Source of the DNA: Prochlorococcus sp. AG-363-P01
GTDB taxonomy: Bacteria; Cyanobacteriota; Cyanobacteriia; PCC-6307; Cyanobiaceae
Assembly (NCBI GenBank): GCA_003278225.1
Contig: QCGC01000006.1
Coordinates: 20,333-84,332 of the forward strand
Direction: 5' to 3'
DNA: 64,000 nucleotides
Made by a program: the position numbers and the translations under genes. Shown here one piece after another: positions 12,080 through 22,437 of this stretch. Position 1 is the first letter of the stretch; each line of letters starts with the position of its first letter. The notes beneath the pieces were generated by a model that saw only the letters and a program-made list of their open reading frames with translations, had not been told where the DNA came from and made no database searches.

Positions 12080-13351
12080 TCAATTCTCAGACAAATAAGG
12101 ATTCAAACTATTTGCAATTGCTTTTCCAGCAAGCCAGCCACTGCTCCAACAATGTTGGAAATTAAATCCACCAGTAATTCCATCAATATCTAACAGTTCT
12201 CCAGCAAAATATAATCCTGGAACTACAAGACTTTCCATTGTGGTCATATTAATTTCATCTAATCTAACTCCACCTGCTGTAACAAATTCTTCTCCATAAG
12301 GACCCTTCCCGAAAACATTATAAGAATTTGATATCAAGATATTTAACAAACGTTTCTCATTTACAGAAGACAATTCAGCCCAACGAATATAAGGATCAAC
12401 TTTAGCCTGTTTTATAATTTCTAGCCAAAATCGTTTAGGAAACTTAGAAAAAGGATTGGAATTTACTAGCCTACTGCGCGATGAAGTATAACGAAAATTA
12501 TTCAATTGACTTCTTGCTGAGTCATAATTACTGTCAATCCAATTAACACTTAAACGAGCTTTATAGTTTAGTTTAGACAAGTGGCGAGCCGCAAATGCAG
12601 TCAAGCGCAAAACTGCAGGCCCACTTAAACCCTGATGTGTAATTAAAACTCTACCAATCTCCTGAAAAGATTTATCATCTGTAAAAAGAGTTATTTTAAC
12701 ATTGTCTAAAGCCACGCCAGAACAAATACTTAATGAAAAAGAATCCAACTTTAATGAAAAAAGAGAAGGTACTGGATTCACAATTGAATGGCCTAATGCT
12801 TGAGCGATTTTTCTCCCACTTGAGTGGGACCCTGTAGCAAGTAAAACTTTTTTTGATTCAAAAGGTTTAGAGCCTTTAGAAGAAATAAAAAATCGATTTT
12901 TTTGCATGCTATCAACACGATTTACAGCTTGTTTAGTCAAAAAATGTACCCCAGAAGCTTTTGCCGCATTCCTCAAACATGTCACAACATCCGAAGATGA
13001 ATTGGATACTGGAAAGATTCGTCCATCTTGCTCTGCAATCAATCTCAACCCCTTGTCCTCGAACCAATTCACTGCATCACCAGCAGCGAAACGACTAAAA
13101 GCTGACATTAAAGCCAATCTTCCACGTGGATAGTTCGTGACTAACTCACCCGGATCCCAACAAGCATGCGTCACATTGCATCTCCCCCCTCCGCTAATCC
13201 TCACCTTTTCAAGTGTTTTGGCATTCGACTCAAGTAAAACAACAGAAGCCACACCACTTTGAGCTGCTGTTATTGCAGCCATAAAGCCAGCAGGGCCTCC
13301 GCCAACAACAGTCAAATCAACTTGTTGATTGAAAAATAAGGGCAACTCCAT
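12080..13351 (-). CDS. HI0933/BaiN-type NAD(P)/FAD-dependent oxidoreductase
   Basis: VVGGGPAGFMAAITAAQSG, RISGGGRCNVTHACWDP, TAGGVRLDEINMTTMES, FAGELLDIDGITGGFNFQ; start placed at MELPLF. Confidence 0.88.
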   Translation of the reverse strand: MELPLFFNQQVDLTVVGGGPAGFMAAITAAQSGVASVVLLESNAKTLEKVRISGGGRCNVTHACWDPGELVTNYPRGRLALMSAFSRFAAGDAVNWFEDKGLRLIAEQDGRIFPVSNSSSDVVTCLRNAAKASGVHFLTKQAVNRVDSMQKNRFFISSKGSKPFESKKVLLATGSHSSGRKIAQALGHSIVNPVPSLFSLKLDSFSLSICSGVALDNVKITLFTDDKSFQEIGRVLITHQGLSGPAVLRLTAFAARHLSKLNYKARLSVNWIDSNYDSARSQLNNFRYTSSRSRLVNSNPFSKFPKRFWLEIIKQAKVDPYIRWAELSSVNEKRLLNILISNSYNVFGKGPYGEEFVTAGGVRLDEINMTTMESLVVPGLYFAGELLDIDGITGGFNFQHCWSSGWLAGKAIANSLNPYLSEN

Positions 13352-13823
13352 TGTTGCAATAACGTTTACCTGTAGGCCTGGGTCCATCGTTAAAAACATG
13401 ACCCTGATGACCGCCACAACGACGGCAGTGATATTCCGTGCGAGGAACAATCAATTTGTAATCTACTTTTGTTTCAATAGCTCCATCTAAAGATTCCCAA
13501 AAACTAGGCCAACCAGTACCACTATCAAATTTCTTCGATGATGAAAATAATGGTGCTTCACATCCTGCGCAAAGAAAAACTCCCTCTCGCTTTTCATCAT
13601 TCAACAGACTAGAAAATGGTGGTTCAGTCCCTTCATCTCTTAGAACTTTGTAGACTTCAGGGGCTAAACGCTTACGCCATTCTTCATTACTTAAAGACCA
13701 AGCATCATCACCTGCCTTAGAAGCAGCTAAAACTGAGATAGGCCTAGAAAAAATCGCAAAAATGCCTGTTAATAAGCCCATAAAAAAAGAGCGGCGGGTA
13801 AAAAGCAAAAAAGCGCTTTGCAT
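13317..13823 (-). CDS. msrB: Peptide-methionine (R)-S-oxide reductase with putative Tat signal
   Basis: GVFLCAGCEAPLF, SGTGWPSFW, EYHCRRCGGHQGHVFNDGP...KRYCNNGVAL; N-terminal TRRSFFMGLLTGIF. Confidence 0.94.
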   Translation of the reverse strand: MQSAFLLFTRRSFFMGLLTGIFAIFSRPISVLAASKAGDDAWSLSNEEWRKRLAPEVYKVLRDEGTEPPFSSLLNDEKREGVFLCAGCEAPLFSSSKKFDSGTGWPSFWESLDGAIETKVDYKLIVPRTEYHCRRCGGHQGHVFNDGPRPTGKRYCNNGVALIFQSTS

Positions 13824-13891
13824 AACGGGAAAAGATTCCTATAGAGCTTTTCTAACTAAGAATTAGTCCACTTTGCGAACAGCATGAAGAG

Positions 13892-14896
13892 ATGGTTGCT
13901 AAATCACCACCACCCATAAATCAAGCCTATCTATTTAGTGTTGCCCCAATGATGGACTGCACAGATAAACACTTCAGAGTTTTAATGAGGCAAATTAGCC
14001 GCCGTGCATTGTTATATACAGAGATGGTTGTAGCAAAAGCTTTAATTCATAATCCAAATAAAGGCTATTTTTTAGACTTCAGCCCAATAGAAAGTCCCAT
14101 TGCACTCCAAATTGGTGGAGACGATCCAAAACTTTTATCTGAGGCTGTAAAACTTGCTGAAGAGTGGGGTTATGACGAAGTTAACCTCAACATTGGCTGC
14201 CCTAGTCCAAAAGTAAAAGCAGGAAATTTTGGTGCTTCTTTGATGGCCAAGCCTGATCATGTTGCAAGATGCATTGAAGCCATGACAAGCAGAAGTACTC
14301 TTCCAGTCACAGTAAAACATCGCCTAGGAATTGATAATCTTGATACCGATGAATTACTTCTAAAATTTGTTGATCAAGTTGCCTCTGTAGGAGCAAAAAG
14401 ATTTGTTATACATGCAAGAAAAGCTTGGTTAGAAGGTCTTAACCCAAAACAAAACCGAACTGTTCCACCACTGCAATATGAACGAGTTGCAATTTTAAAA
14501 AAAGAACGACCTCACCTCAAAATAGAATTAAATGGTGGACTGAATTATCCGAATGATTGTTTTAAAGCTCTAGAAACTTTTGATGGTGCAATGGTTGGGA
14601 GAGCTGCTTACTCTCATCCGTTACGTTGGCAGCAAATTGATGAAATTATCTATGGAGAAAAAACTCAATTCATCAATGCTTCAAAAGTAATTAGAGGATT
14701 AATTCCTCATGCACAAAAACACATTGATGAAGGGGGAAAAGTTTGGGATTTTTGCAGACATGCCTTGCAATTAGTAGAAGGTGTGCCTGGCGCTCGCTTA
14801 TGGAGAAAAAATCTTTGTTCTGCAGCCCAACAAAAAAATAAAGAAATCAATGTTTTAGAAGCCGCAGCCCGACAACTTGAAGATGCCGGGCTTTAA
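13892..14896 (+). CDS. dusA: tRNA-dihydrouridine synthase A
   Basis: SVAPMMDCTDKHFR, NLNIGCPSPKVKAGNFGASLM, VTVKHRLGID motifs. Confidence 0.95.
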   Translation: MVAKSPPPINQAYLFSVAPMMDCTDKHFRVLMRQISRRALLYTEMVVAKALIHNPNKGYFLDFSPIESPIALQIGGDDPKLLSEAVKLAEEWGYDEVNLNIGCPSPKVKAGNFGASLMAKPDHVARCIEAMTSRSTLPVTVKHRLGIDNLDTDELLLKFVDQVASVGAKRFVIHARKAWLEGLNPKQNRTVPPLQYERVAILKKERPHLKIELNGGLNYPNDCFKALETFDGAMVGRAAYSHPLRWQQIDEIIYGEKTQFINASKVIRGLIPHAQKHIDEGGKVWDFCRHALQLVEGVPGARLWRKNLCSAAQQKNKEINVLEAAARQLEDAGL

Positions 14897-14902
14897 AAGT
14901 TT

Positions 14903-15463
14903 TTAATCCTCTGCCCCACCGTAATCACTGTTCTCATCCCCTGAAAATTGATTAACTTCAGGAGCAGTACCCCGTCTACGTCTACTTCGACCGTCCTCTT
15001 TTTCAGAGGAATCAGCAGAAGATCCTCCATAACTGCGATCTTCCCAACCTTTAGCTCCAGAAGTTCGCTCAGAAGGGGCTTGGCCACCGCCGCCATAGCC
15101 ACCGCCGCCATAGCCACCTTGGCCGCCGCCGCCATAGCCACCTTGGCCACCGCCGCCATAGCCACCTTGGCCACCGCCGCCATAGCCGCCGCCGCCATAG
15201 CCACCACGACGCGGTGCACTACCTCTTGGCTCTGCTTTGTTAATCCTTAATGGACGACCCATCATTTCTGAGCCTTGAAGAGCCTCAATGGCAGCTGCTT
15301 CAGCCGCCTCATCAGCCATTTCAACAAATGCGAAACCCCTTTTGCGCCCGGTGTCGCGTTCTAAAGGGAGAGAACAGTTTGCAACCTCTCCGAAAGGTGC
15401 AAACAATTGAGCGACATCTTCCTGCTCAGCGCGGAAAGGCAAATTGCCAACAAAAATACTCAC
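14903..15463 (-). CDS. RRM-type RNA-binding protein with glycine-rich C-terminal repeats
   Basis: MSIFVGNLPFRAEQEDVAQLFAPFG...RGFAFVEM (RNP2/RNP1) followed by (GYGGGG[Q]G)n. Confidence 0.93.
   Translation of the reverse strand: MSIFVGNLPFRAEQEDVAQLFAPFGEVANCSLPLERDTGRKRGFAFVEMADEAAEAAAIEALQGSEMMGRPLRINKAEPRGSAPRRGGYGGGGYGGGGQGGYGGGGQGGYGGGGQGGYGGGGYGGGGQAPSERTSGAKGWEDRSYGGSSADSSEKEDGRSRRRRGTAPEVNQFSGDENSDYGGAED
15079..15207 (-). repeat. In-gene tandem repeat encoding YGGGGQGGYGGGG modules
   Basis: Repeated unit ccgccgccatagccaccttggcca visible several times in tandem on + strand. Confidence 0.9.
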
Positions 15464-15592
15464 TTGACTTTTGGACCGAAAATAAATGGACCTAATTGGG
15501 CCAATAAAAACCTTCAGAGTTTATAACTCCAAGAAGAATCATTTCACCTCTGAATAAGTAGGGTAAACCCGCCAAAGCATTTTACCAATTTT

Positions 15593-16972
15593 TCAAGCTT
15601 CAATTCTTCTACGCCACTCAAGCAATTGTTCTTGAACTCGATCAAAGCCAGTGCCTCCTTCACTGAGCCTTGAGGCAACCACTTGTTCAGGAGCAAGTTT
15701 TGCGAAAATATCCTCATCAAAAGCAGAATCAATTTCACGCCATTGTTCAAGAGTTAAATCCCTCAACAAAATTCCTTTTTCCAAAGATTCCTTAACTAAT
15801 TGTCCAACTTTTTGATAAGCCTCCCTAAAAGGCAAGCCTTTTGCAACTAAATAATCTGCAACATCTGTTGCATTTGAAAAATCTGTCTTAACTGCACTCG
15901 CCAATCTTTCAGGACAAAACTCTAAGCCTTCCTCCATCAAAATTGACATTGCCTCCAAAGAGTTTCTTACAGTTAAAACCGTATCAAAAAGAGCCTCTTT
16001 ATCTTCTTGAAAATCCTTATTATATGAAAGTGGAAGACCCTTAATCATAGTCAATAAACCTTGCAAATGTCCAAAAACTCTGCCGCATTTACCTCGTACC
16101 AACTCAGGGACATCAGGATTCTTCTTCTGGGGCATTAAACTACTACCAGTAGCACAACGATCTGTTAAACGAACAAAAGCAAATTCCTCAGAAGCCCAAA
16201 AAATTACTTCCTCAGCTAAACGACTCAAATGCGCCATCAACAATGACATCGCAGCCGCAAATTCAACTGTAAAATCACGATCACTAACTGCATCTAAACT
16301 ATTTGCATATATTTTTGAAAACCCTAATATTTTTGCTGTTTGACGTCGATCAATGGGAATTGATGTTCCCGCCAAAGCTGCAGCTCCTAGAGGACAAATA
16401 TCAACTCTTTTCCTTACATCTTTTAAACGTTCTCGATCTCTTTGACTCATCTCTACATAAGCAAGTAAATGATGAGCAAGAGACAAAGGTTGTGCACGTT
16501 GTAAATGTGTATAGCCAGGAATAAGCGTATGCAAATGTTCTTCAGCCTGATTCAAAAGTGCACTTTGAAACCGTTTTAAATAAGAGTCAAATTCATCTAT
16601 TTGTCTTCGCAACCATAACCTTAAATCAGTACCTACTTGATCATTACGACTTCGTCCAGTATGAAGTTTTTTAGCAACAGATCCTAACAATTCTATTAAG
16701 CGTCTTTCAACAGCAAAGTGAACATCTTCATCTAGCAAATTTCCTTTAAAAATCCCATTAGATGCCTCACTACGAATTTTTTCTAAACCATCTACAAGTT
16801 GTTTCGCTTCTTTTTTAGTGATTACTCCACATTGTCCAAGCATATTTGCATGGGCAATAGAACCGTCTAAATCTTCCTGCAAAAGATTTATATCAAATTC
16901 AATGGAAGCGTTAAAGCGCTGAATGACAGGATTTAATCCTTTTTCAAACCGATTACTCCAGACTTTTGACAA
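15593..16972 (-). CDS. argH: Argininosuccinate lyase
   Basis: [44 protein letters not shown] signature. Confidence 0.97.
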   Translation of the reverse strand: MSKVWSNRFEKGLNPVIQRFNASIEFDINLLQEDLDGSIAHANMLGQCGVITKKEAKQLVDGLEKIRSEASNGIFKGNLLDEDVHFAVERRLIELLGSVAKKLHTGRSRNDQVGTDLRLWLRRQIDEFDSYLKRFQSALLNQAEEHLHTLIPGYTHLQRAQPLSLAHHLLAYVEMSQRDRERLKDVRKRVDICPLGAAALAGTSIPIDRRQTAKILGFSKIYANSLDAVSDRDFTVEFAAAMSLLMAHLSRLAEEVIFWASEEFAFVRLTDRCATGSSLMPQKKNPDVPELVRGKCGRVFGHLQGLLTMIKGLPLSYNKDFQEDKEALFDTVLTVRNSLEAMSILMEEGLEFCPERLASAVKTDFSNATDVADYLVAKGLPFREAYQKVGQLVKESLEKGILLRDLTLEQWREIDSAFDEDIFAKLAPEQVVASRLSEGGTGFDRVQEQLLEWRRRIEA

Positions 16973-17031
16973 TTCACTATTCCAGCTATTTACCTAATAA
17001 AGCAGCTTAAGAAGAACTTGTCAGGAAAAAC

Positions 17032-18429
17032 CTAATTTACAGTAGGAAGTTTCAACCCATCATCGACTTTTAAAAGAACCATCGAGGCATCATCTTCCAA
17101 ATGGTGATCAATACCAACAAAATGATCTAAACGAGAAAAAAGCTGATCCAAAATTGCTTGTGCACCAATACCACTTCTACAAGACTCTTCCAAAATCTTG
17201 ATTAAACGGGCTTCATTAAAACGCTCTCCTGTCATGCCAGGGGCTTCTGTCACGCCATCTGTGTAATACAAAAGAACATCACCAGGCTGCAACTCAATCG
17301 AACCACAGCCATAATTCGCATCAAATTGCAATCCAATCAAAAGGCCAGGAGCATCCAAACGTGAAATGCTTCTTTGTTCTGCTCGCCATAACAAAGGGGG
17401 GTTATGTGCTGCATTTGCATATCGCAACCTCTTTGTACGAGGATCAAAATCTGAATAAAAAAGAGTAATAAAACGATGAGAATGTTCCAAATCTACTTGG
17501 GCTAATTGATTGAGATCATGCAAAATTCGATCAGGTGGTAATCCACTCAAAACTTCAGCACGCAACATCCCTCGAAGCATTGTCATTAAAAGCCCAGCAG
17601 GGACCCCTTTTCCCATCACATCACCAATTACTAAAGCCCAACGACCTTTTTCTCGACTCTTACCAATCAGCTCTGGACGTGTACACATAAAGTCGTAATA
17701 ATCTCCTCCTACTTGAAAAGCAGGCCTACATCGAGCTGCCAACTCAATACCATCAATCACAGGACACCGATCAGGAAGCAACTGAGCCTGTATTTCAGCA
17801 CCAATACTTAATTGCTGATCAACTCTTTCATGATTACGAATTGCTTGCAGAGTCTGATCATTTTCAATAGCAACACCAGTGAGATCTGCTACTAATTGCA
17901 AATGACTTCGATGGACATCACTGAAAGAAAAAGTACTTTCAGAATCAAAAACATATAAGCGTCCTCTTTGTTGTCCTCTAACAATGATTGAGGTTGAAAC
18001 AATACTAGCTTTAACCAAATAACGCTGAATCAAACGATCCATAGCAACTAACTGCATTGGATCCGCTCCAAAACCAACCGTTAAGCCTTGCTGAAAAGAA
18101 GATATTTTCCTAAGAAGTTCCTCATGCTGGTCAAGGGGAATTGCTTGAATCTGCTCTCGCCAAATACGTCCATCTGAATGAAAAGGCACCAACAAAGACC
18201 CCTGCACCCCTACCAAACGAGAAATTACTACTGGAACCAACTCAAGAAATCGTGCAACATTGGTGAAGCTTCGTAATGCGAAGCTCAATGAAGCCAACAG
18301 ATCCTGATTAGACCGTTGTTCTATAGACAAACTCTCAAATAATTCTCTAAAAGCATCAGCAGTAGAGTGAGATTGCTGACTACTTTGTAATGAGGCCAGA
18401 TTCTGAGGCCTTGGTGGTTTATTGCTCAC
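17032..18429 (-). CDS. SpoIIE/RsbU-type PP2C protein phosphatase with N-terminal GAF-like domain
   Basis: VGGDYYDF, IGDVMGKGVPAGLLM, YANAAHNPPLL, LLYYTDGVTEA motifs. Confidence 0.88.
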   Translation of the reverse strand: MSNKPPRPQNLASLQSSQQSHSTADAFRELFESLSIEQRSNQDLLASLSFALRSFTNVARFLELVPVVISRLVGVQGSLLVPFHSDGRIWREQIQAIPLDQHEELLRKISSFQQGLTVGFGADPMQLVAMDRLIQRYLVKASIVSTSIIVRGQQRGRLYVFDSESTFSFSDVHRSHLQLVADLTGVAIENDQTLQAIRNHERVDQQLSIGAEIQAQLLPDRCPVIDGIELAARCRPAFQVGGDYYDFMCTRPELIGKSREKGRWALVIGDVMGKGVPAGLLMTMLRGMLRAEVLSGLPPDRILHDLNQLAQVDLEHSHRFITLFYSDFDPRTKRLRYANAAHNPPLLWRAEQRSISRLDAPGLLIGLQFDANYGCGSIELQPGDVLLYYTDGVTEAPGMTGERFNEARLIKILEESCRSGIGAQAILDQLFSRLDHFVGIDHHLEDDASMVLLKVDDGLKLPTVN

Positions 18430-18490
18430 AGCAAAACCACAGAAGCGTTTAAAAACTTAGCAAAATCTACAAAAATAGTTATTAAAAAGT

Positions 18491-19828
18491 TCACCTTTTT
18501 GCTAAAAGAGCTTCAACAAATTCAAAACTTTTAAAAGGTCTTAAGTCTCGAATACCTTCACCAGCACCGATAAATCGAATAGGTAAATTAGTTTCTGAGG
18601 CAACAGCCAAAGCAACTCCACCTCTAGAGGTCCCATCCAATTTGGTAATAACAACCCCAGTTAAACTTGCAGATTTAGCAAATGCCATGGCCTGGCGCAA
18701 GCCATTTTGGCCTTGACTGGAATCAAGAACCAATAAAGATTCCACTCGCGCTTCTGGTGCAAGGCGATCGATAATTTTCCGAACCTTTTGCAATTCCTCC
18801 ATCAAATTATGTTTTGTTTGTAATCGCCCGGCTGTATCAACCAACAATAAATCGACTCCCTTAGATTGTGCAGCACCAATTGCATCAAAAACAACAGCTG
18901 CCGGATCAGCATTAGCACTCTCATTTGCAATAACTGAAATACCACTCCTGTCACCCCAAATTTTTACTTGCTGGACTGCAGCAGCTCTAAAAGTATCTGC
19001 AGCAGCTATCAAAGCTGAATACCCACTCCTAACTGCAAGATTTGCCAGCTTTCCAAGAGTTGTTGTTTTTCCAACACCATTCACCCCAACAAGCAACCAG
19101 ATATTTAAACAACCCTTTTCAGGGGAAAGAAGTTCAGACCCTGTCGATTTAATTGGAGCATCCAAAACCTCTACTAATTTTTCTTTAAGAAAACGCAATC
19201 CTTCATTAGCATCGACAACTTCCAGATTTAAACGCTGGCGTAAAGCATCCAGTATTTGATCCGTTGCAGCAACTCCTGCATCAGCCCTTAAAAGTAAAGT
19301 TTCCAAATCATCAACTTCTTCAGTTGTTAAAGGATCATCTCCGAGTTTTTCTAATAAGCCAGTAACAAAATTTTGACGTGATTTTTCAAGGCCTTTTCTT
19401 AAGCGAGTCAACCAATCTATTTCCTCTATAGAAACTTCTTTTGCTTTCAAGCCTTGAGCAGAAAGAACCTCAGACGACCAAGTAAACGCATCATCAAAAT
19501 CTCCAAGCACATTATCCTCCCCTTGAGAAAAACTAGAAGATTTATCAGGATATTTATCTGACTTTAAATTTTTCTCAGTATTAATAGTTTCGGCTTCATT
19601 ATTCCTTTCGTTCTCATTGTTTTCCTCCTGCTTAGATTCAGAAATGTCTTTAAGACTTTGCTGTTCTTTTAATTTTGCATATGCTTCTTTTGCCCATTTC
19701 AATGGATCTTCTTCACCAGGTGAACTGTCAATATCCTTTTCTTGATCATTAAGAATACCATCCTGTTCAACTAGTCCCTTATTCTCCAAGGACTGAACAT
19801 TTTGTCGCTTAAATTCATCGTATACCAT
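18491..19828 (-). CDS. ftsY: Signal recognition particle receptor FtsY
   Basis: GVNGVGKTTTLGKLA, DTFRAAAVQQ, DTAGRLQTK, TKLDGTSRGG; acidic N-terminal A domain. Confidence 0.97.
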   Translation of the reverse strand: MVYDEFKRQNVQSLENKGLVEQDGILNDQEKDIDSSPGEEDPLKWAKEAYAKLKEQQSLKDISESKQEENNENERNNEAETINTEKNLKSDKYPDKSSSFSQGEDNVLGDFDDAFTWSSEVLSAQGLKAKEVSIEEIDWLTRLRKGLEKSRQNFVTGLLEKLGDDPLTTEEVDDLETLLLRADAGVAATDQILDALRQRLNLEVVDANEGLRFLKEKLVEVLDAPIKSTGSELLSPEKGCLNIWLLVGVNGVGKTTTLGKLANLAVRSGYSALIAAADTFRAAAVQQVKIWGDRSGISVIANESANADPAAVVFDAIGAAQSKGVDLLLVDTAGRLQTKHNLMEELQKVRKIIDRLAPEARVESLLVLDSSQGQNGLRQAMAFAKSASLTGVVITKLDGTSRGGVALAVASETNLPIRFIGAGEGIRDLRPFKSFEFVEALLAKR

Positions 19829-20466
19829 TAGCTAATAGTTGAATTATATGAATTTTGCAATCTTCTCAAAACCCCATTAATCATGCGTCGACCTTGCTCA
19901 TCGCTATAACGATGAGCAAGGTCGACAGCTTCGTTACAAGCAACTGCAACAGGTGTTTCAAAGTCAAATAAATCAACAAATGCCAATCTCAATATATCCC
20001 TATCAATACGAGGTAATCGTTTTAATCTCCAACCTTCCATGACTGAATCAATACGAGCATCAATATTAATCCTTTGCTGAAAAACTAAAGTTACACGTTT
20101 CATTGCTCCTTGTCGTATTTCTTCTTGATCACTAAGAACTAACAGATGAGGCAATTCCAAACTTGCTGAAAGAGCATTTAAAACATTTTCTGCTTCAACC
20201 AAAGAAGAATTTAAATATTTTCGAATACTTTGAAGAGAATTTTTATCAAGATCTTGTAATTCCGTTTCTATTAAATGTTGGTGAGCAGTTTCTAATTTTT
20301 CAGCAGAGCTATCAAGACCTTCACGACAATGATCCATCAAACTTTGGATGGCCTGATTTAAAAGACCTTCCAAGGACATTGATTCTATGTCTTTAATATG
20401 ATTCTCAGAAATTTGACCCAATATCAAAAGAGCCAACTCACGCGAAATAGATCTAGACTGAATCAT
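19828..20466 (-). CDS. nusB: Transcription antitermination protein NusB
   Basis: SRELALLILGQI..., RIDRDILRLAFVDLF, NEAVDLAHRYSDEQGRRMINGVL. Confidence 0.93.
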   Translation of the reverse strand: MIQSRSISRELALLILGQISENHIKDIESMSLEGLLNQAIQSLMDHCREGLDSSAEKLETAHQHLIETELQDLDKNSLQSIRKYLNSSLVEAENVLNALSASLELPHLLVLSDQEEIRQGAMKRVTLVFQQRINIDARIDSVMEGWRLKRLPRIDRDILRLAFVDLFDFETPVAVACNEAVDLAHRYSDEQGRRMINGVLRRLQNSYNSTIS

Positions 20467-20489
20467 CTCAACAAGCTAATTAAAAATTT

Positions 20490-21299
20490 TCAACTCTGAG
20501 AGGAAGCTGAAGAAGTTGCTGGAGTGGTTGACCTTAATTGTGCAAAAAGGCTTGAAAAGCTGCGATTAGCTGTAACCTCACGCTCATCTGGATTAACTAT
20601 TCCTGCAGAGATAATAGTTCTAAAAGCATCCTCAACCGAAATATTTAAATCCTTCACAGAAGATTCAGGAACAAGTGTATACCAACCAGTTGTTGGATTT
20701 GGAGCAGTTGGAATAAATACACTTAACAAGGGTTCATTCAACTCTGGCTGTAAAGAAGGGCCTACCAAGCCAGTTACAAAGCCAACACTAAATAAACCTT
20801 CACGTGGATATTCCACCAAAACAACCCTCCTAAATCTAGTCGAGTTATCTCTGAGAAAAGTTTCCAAAAGTTGCTTCAGAGTTTTATAAACTGAACCAGC
20901 AAAAGGAATACGAGACAAAGTTCCTTCCCCAAATTCCAACAACCAACGACCTACAAAATTACGCGCCATTAAACCAATCAACAGTATTCCTAATAGAGGA
21001 ACCGTCAAACCCAAAGCAAGATTGATCAAATCTTGCAAAAGAGGATTCAGAGTTATAAAAGGGTTTAATTGCTTTGGAATAGATGTAAGAAAAGCCAGAA
21101 CAAAGCGACTAACAACCGTAGAAAGCCAAATAGTTGTGGCCAATGGAATTACAACTAGCAATCCTGCTATCAGGTCATTCTTAAGATCTTGCTGAAGCCT
21201 TGAGGCTAAAGGAAGATCAGGTCTGGGAGTTGACTGAACCAAGAACCTTTTTTTCCTGTCTCTATTTATTTCACTAAGGATACAATTTTTCTTTACCAA
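20490..21299 (-). CDS. DUF502 family membrane protein
   Basis: LIAGLLVVIPLATTIWLS, SRIPFAGSVYKTLKQLLETF, TAPNPTTGWYTLVPES conserved DUF502 signatures. Confidence 0.85.
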   Translation of the reverse strand: MVKKNCILSEINRDRKKRFLVQSTPRPDLPLASRLQQDLKNDLIAGLLVVIPLATTIWLSTVVSRFVLAFLTSIPKQLNPFITLNPLLQDLINLALGLTVPLLGILLIGLMARNFVGRWLLEFGEGTLSRIPFAGSVYKTLKQLLETFLRDNSTRFRRVVLVEYPREGLFSVGFVTGLVGPSLQPELNEPLLSVFIPTAPNPTTGWYTLVPESSVKDLNISVEDAFRTIISAGIVNPDEREVTANRSFSSLFAQLRSTTPATSSASSQS

Positions 21300-21461
21300 A
21301 AAAGTGATAAAAGGACACTAGTAAAGCCAGTTCACACAAAAATCAAAGAATATGGCTGGAAACTACCTTTAAAAGGTGATTTGAAACCAGGAAAGCAGAA
21401 AAAATCAACTGATTTTTTGAGTAAGCAGGGTAACAATGCAGATATCTAGCGATATTTTGTT

Positions 21462-22436
21462 TTGAAAAGCATCAAAACACAAAAGCAATTATCACAAAAA
21501 CTCAAAGAAGAAGCGTTCAAACAAGGCTTCAACGCAGTTGGAATTGCCAAGGTTCCAGGAAGTGAGCTAATAGAGCTTCGAACAGCCGCTCTACAACGTT
21601 GGCTAGAAGCTGGACATCAAGGCGAAATGCATTGGATGGCTGCACCACGCAGACAAAAAATTGAAAGTCTTCTAAAAGGAGTTAAAAGTCTTTTAGCAGT
21701 AGGTCTTAATTACTATGTTGAAGCAGATAAAAATCCCAAAGCTTTATCAATAGCTCGTTACGCATGGGGTAAGGATTACCACAAAATTATCAAAAAAAGA
21801 CTAAAGCATGTTGGAGAATGGCTGACAAATGAAAGACCTGATTGTGAATGGAAAATTTGTGTTGATTCAGAACCCTTATTAGATAAAGCTTGGGCAGAGG
21901 AAGCTGGTCTCGGATGGATTAGTAAAAATAGTAATCTAATAAACAAAGAATTTGGCTCATGGCTTTTTTTAGGACATCTATTGTGCACTGAACCATTAGA
22001 AGCAGATAAACCAGCTAAACCTCTATGTGGAAGATGCAAAGCTTGTCTAGAAGCATGTCCTACAAAAGCTATAAAGGAACCATTCGTAATCAATTCCCAA
22101 CTTTGCCTTGCTTATCACACGCTTGAAAACCGAACATTAAAACTACCTACACAAATCACTAAATCATTAAATCCATGGATTGCTGGTTGTGATATATGTC
22201 AAGAAGTTTGTCCATGGAATCACAGAAAACAAAAAAGCAGTCAAGATCGAGATGTACAACCACAAAATTGGATATTTGAAATAACCAAAAAGAACATTTT
22301 CAGTTGGAATGAACAAACCTGGAATCAAAACCTTAAAGACTCTACTCTTAAGAGAGTTAAACCTTGGATGTGGCGACGAAACGCTCAAGCAATAGAAGAT
22401 GCAATTTCTTTCAATAAAAAACAACTAAAGCAATGA
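21462..22436 (+). CDS. queG: Epoxyqueuosine reductase
   Basis: Two 4Fe-4S clusters: CGRCKACLEACPTKAI and CDICQEVCPWN; QueG N-terminus. Confidence 0.94.
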   Translation: MKSIKTQKQLSQKLKEEAFKQGFNAVGIAKVPGSELIELRTAALQRWLEAGHQGEMHWMAAPRRQKIESLLKGVKSLLAVGLNYYVEADKNPKALSIARYAWGKDYHKIIKKRLKHVGEWLTNERPDCEWKICVDSEPLLDKAWAEEAGLGWISKNSNLINKEFGSWLFLGHLLCTEPLEADKPAKPLCGRCKACLEACPTKAIKEPFVINSQLCLAYHTLENRTLKLPTQITKSLNPWIAGCDICQEVCPWNHRKQKSSQDRDVQPQNWIFEITKKNIFSWNEQTWNQNLKDSTLKRVKPWMWRRNAQAIEDAISFNKKQLKQ

Positions 22437-22437
22437 A

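Noticed and set aside
15079-15207. CRISPR-like regularly spaced repeats
   Set aside because: Repeats are in frame within the RRM protein and encode YGGGGQGG modules; there are no distinct spacers and no cas genes.
14893-15219. 108-aa Ala/Val/Met-rich ORF on the minus strand
   Set aside because: Out-of-frame reading of the glycine-repeat region; low-complexity artefact.
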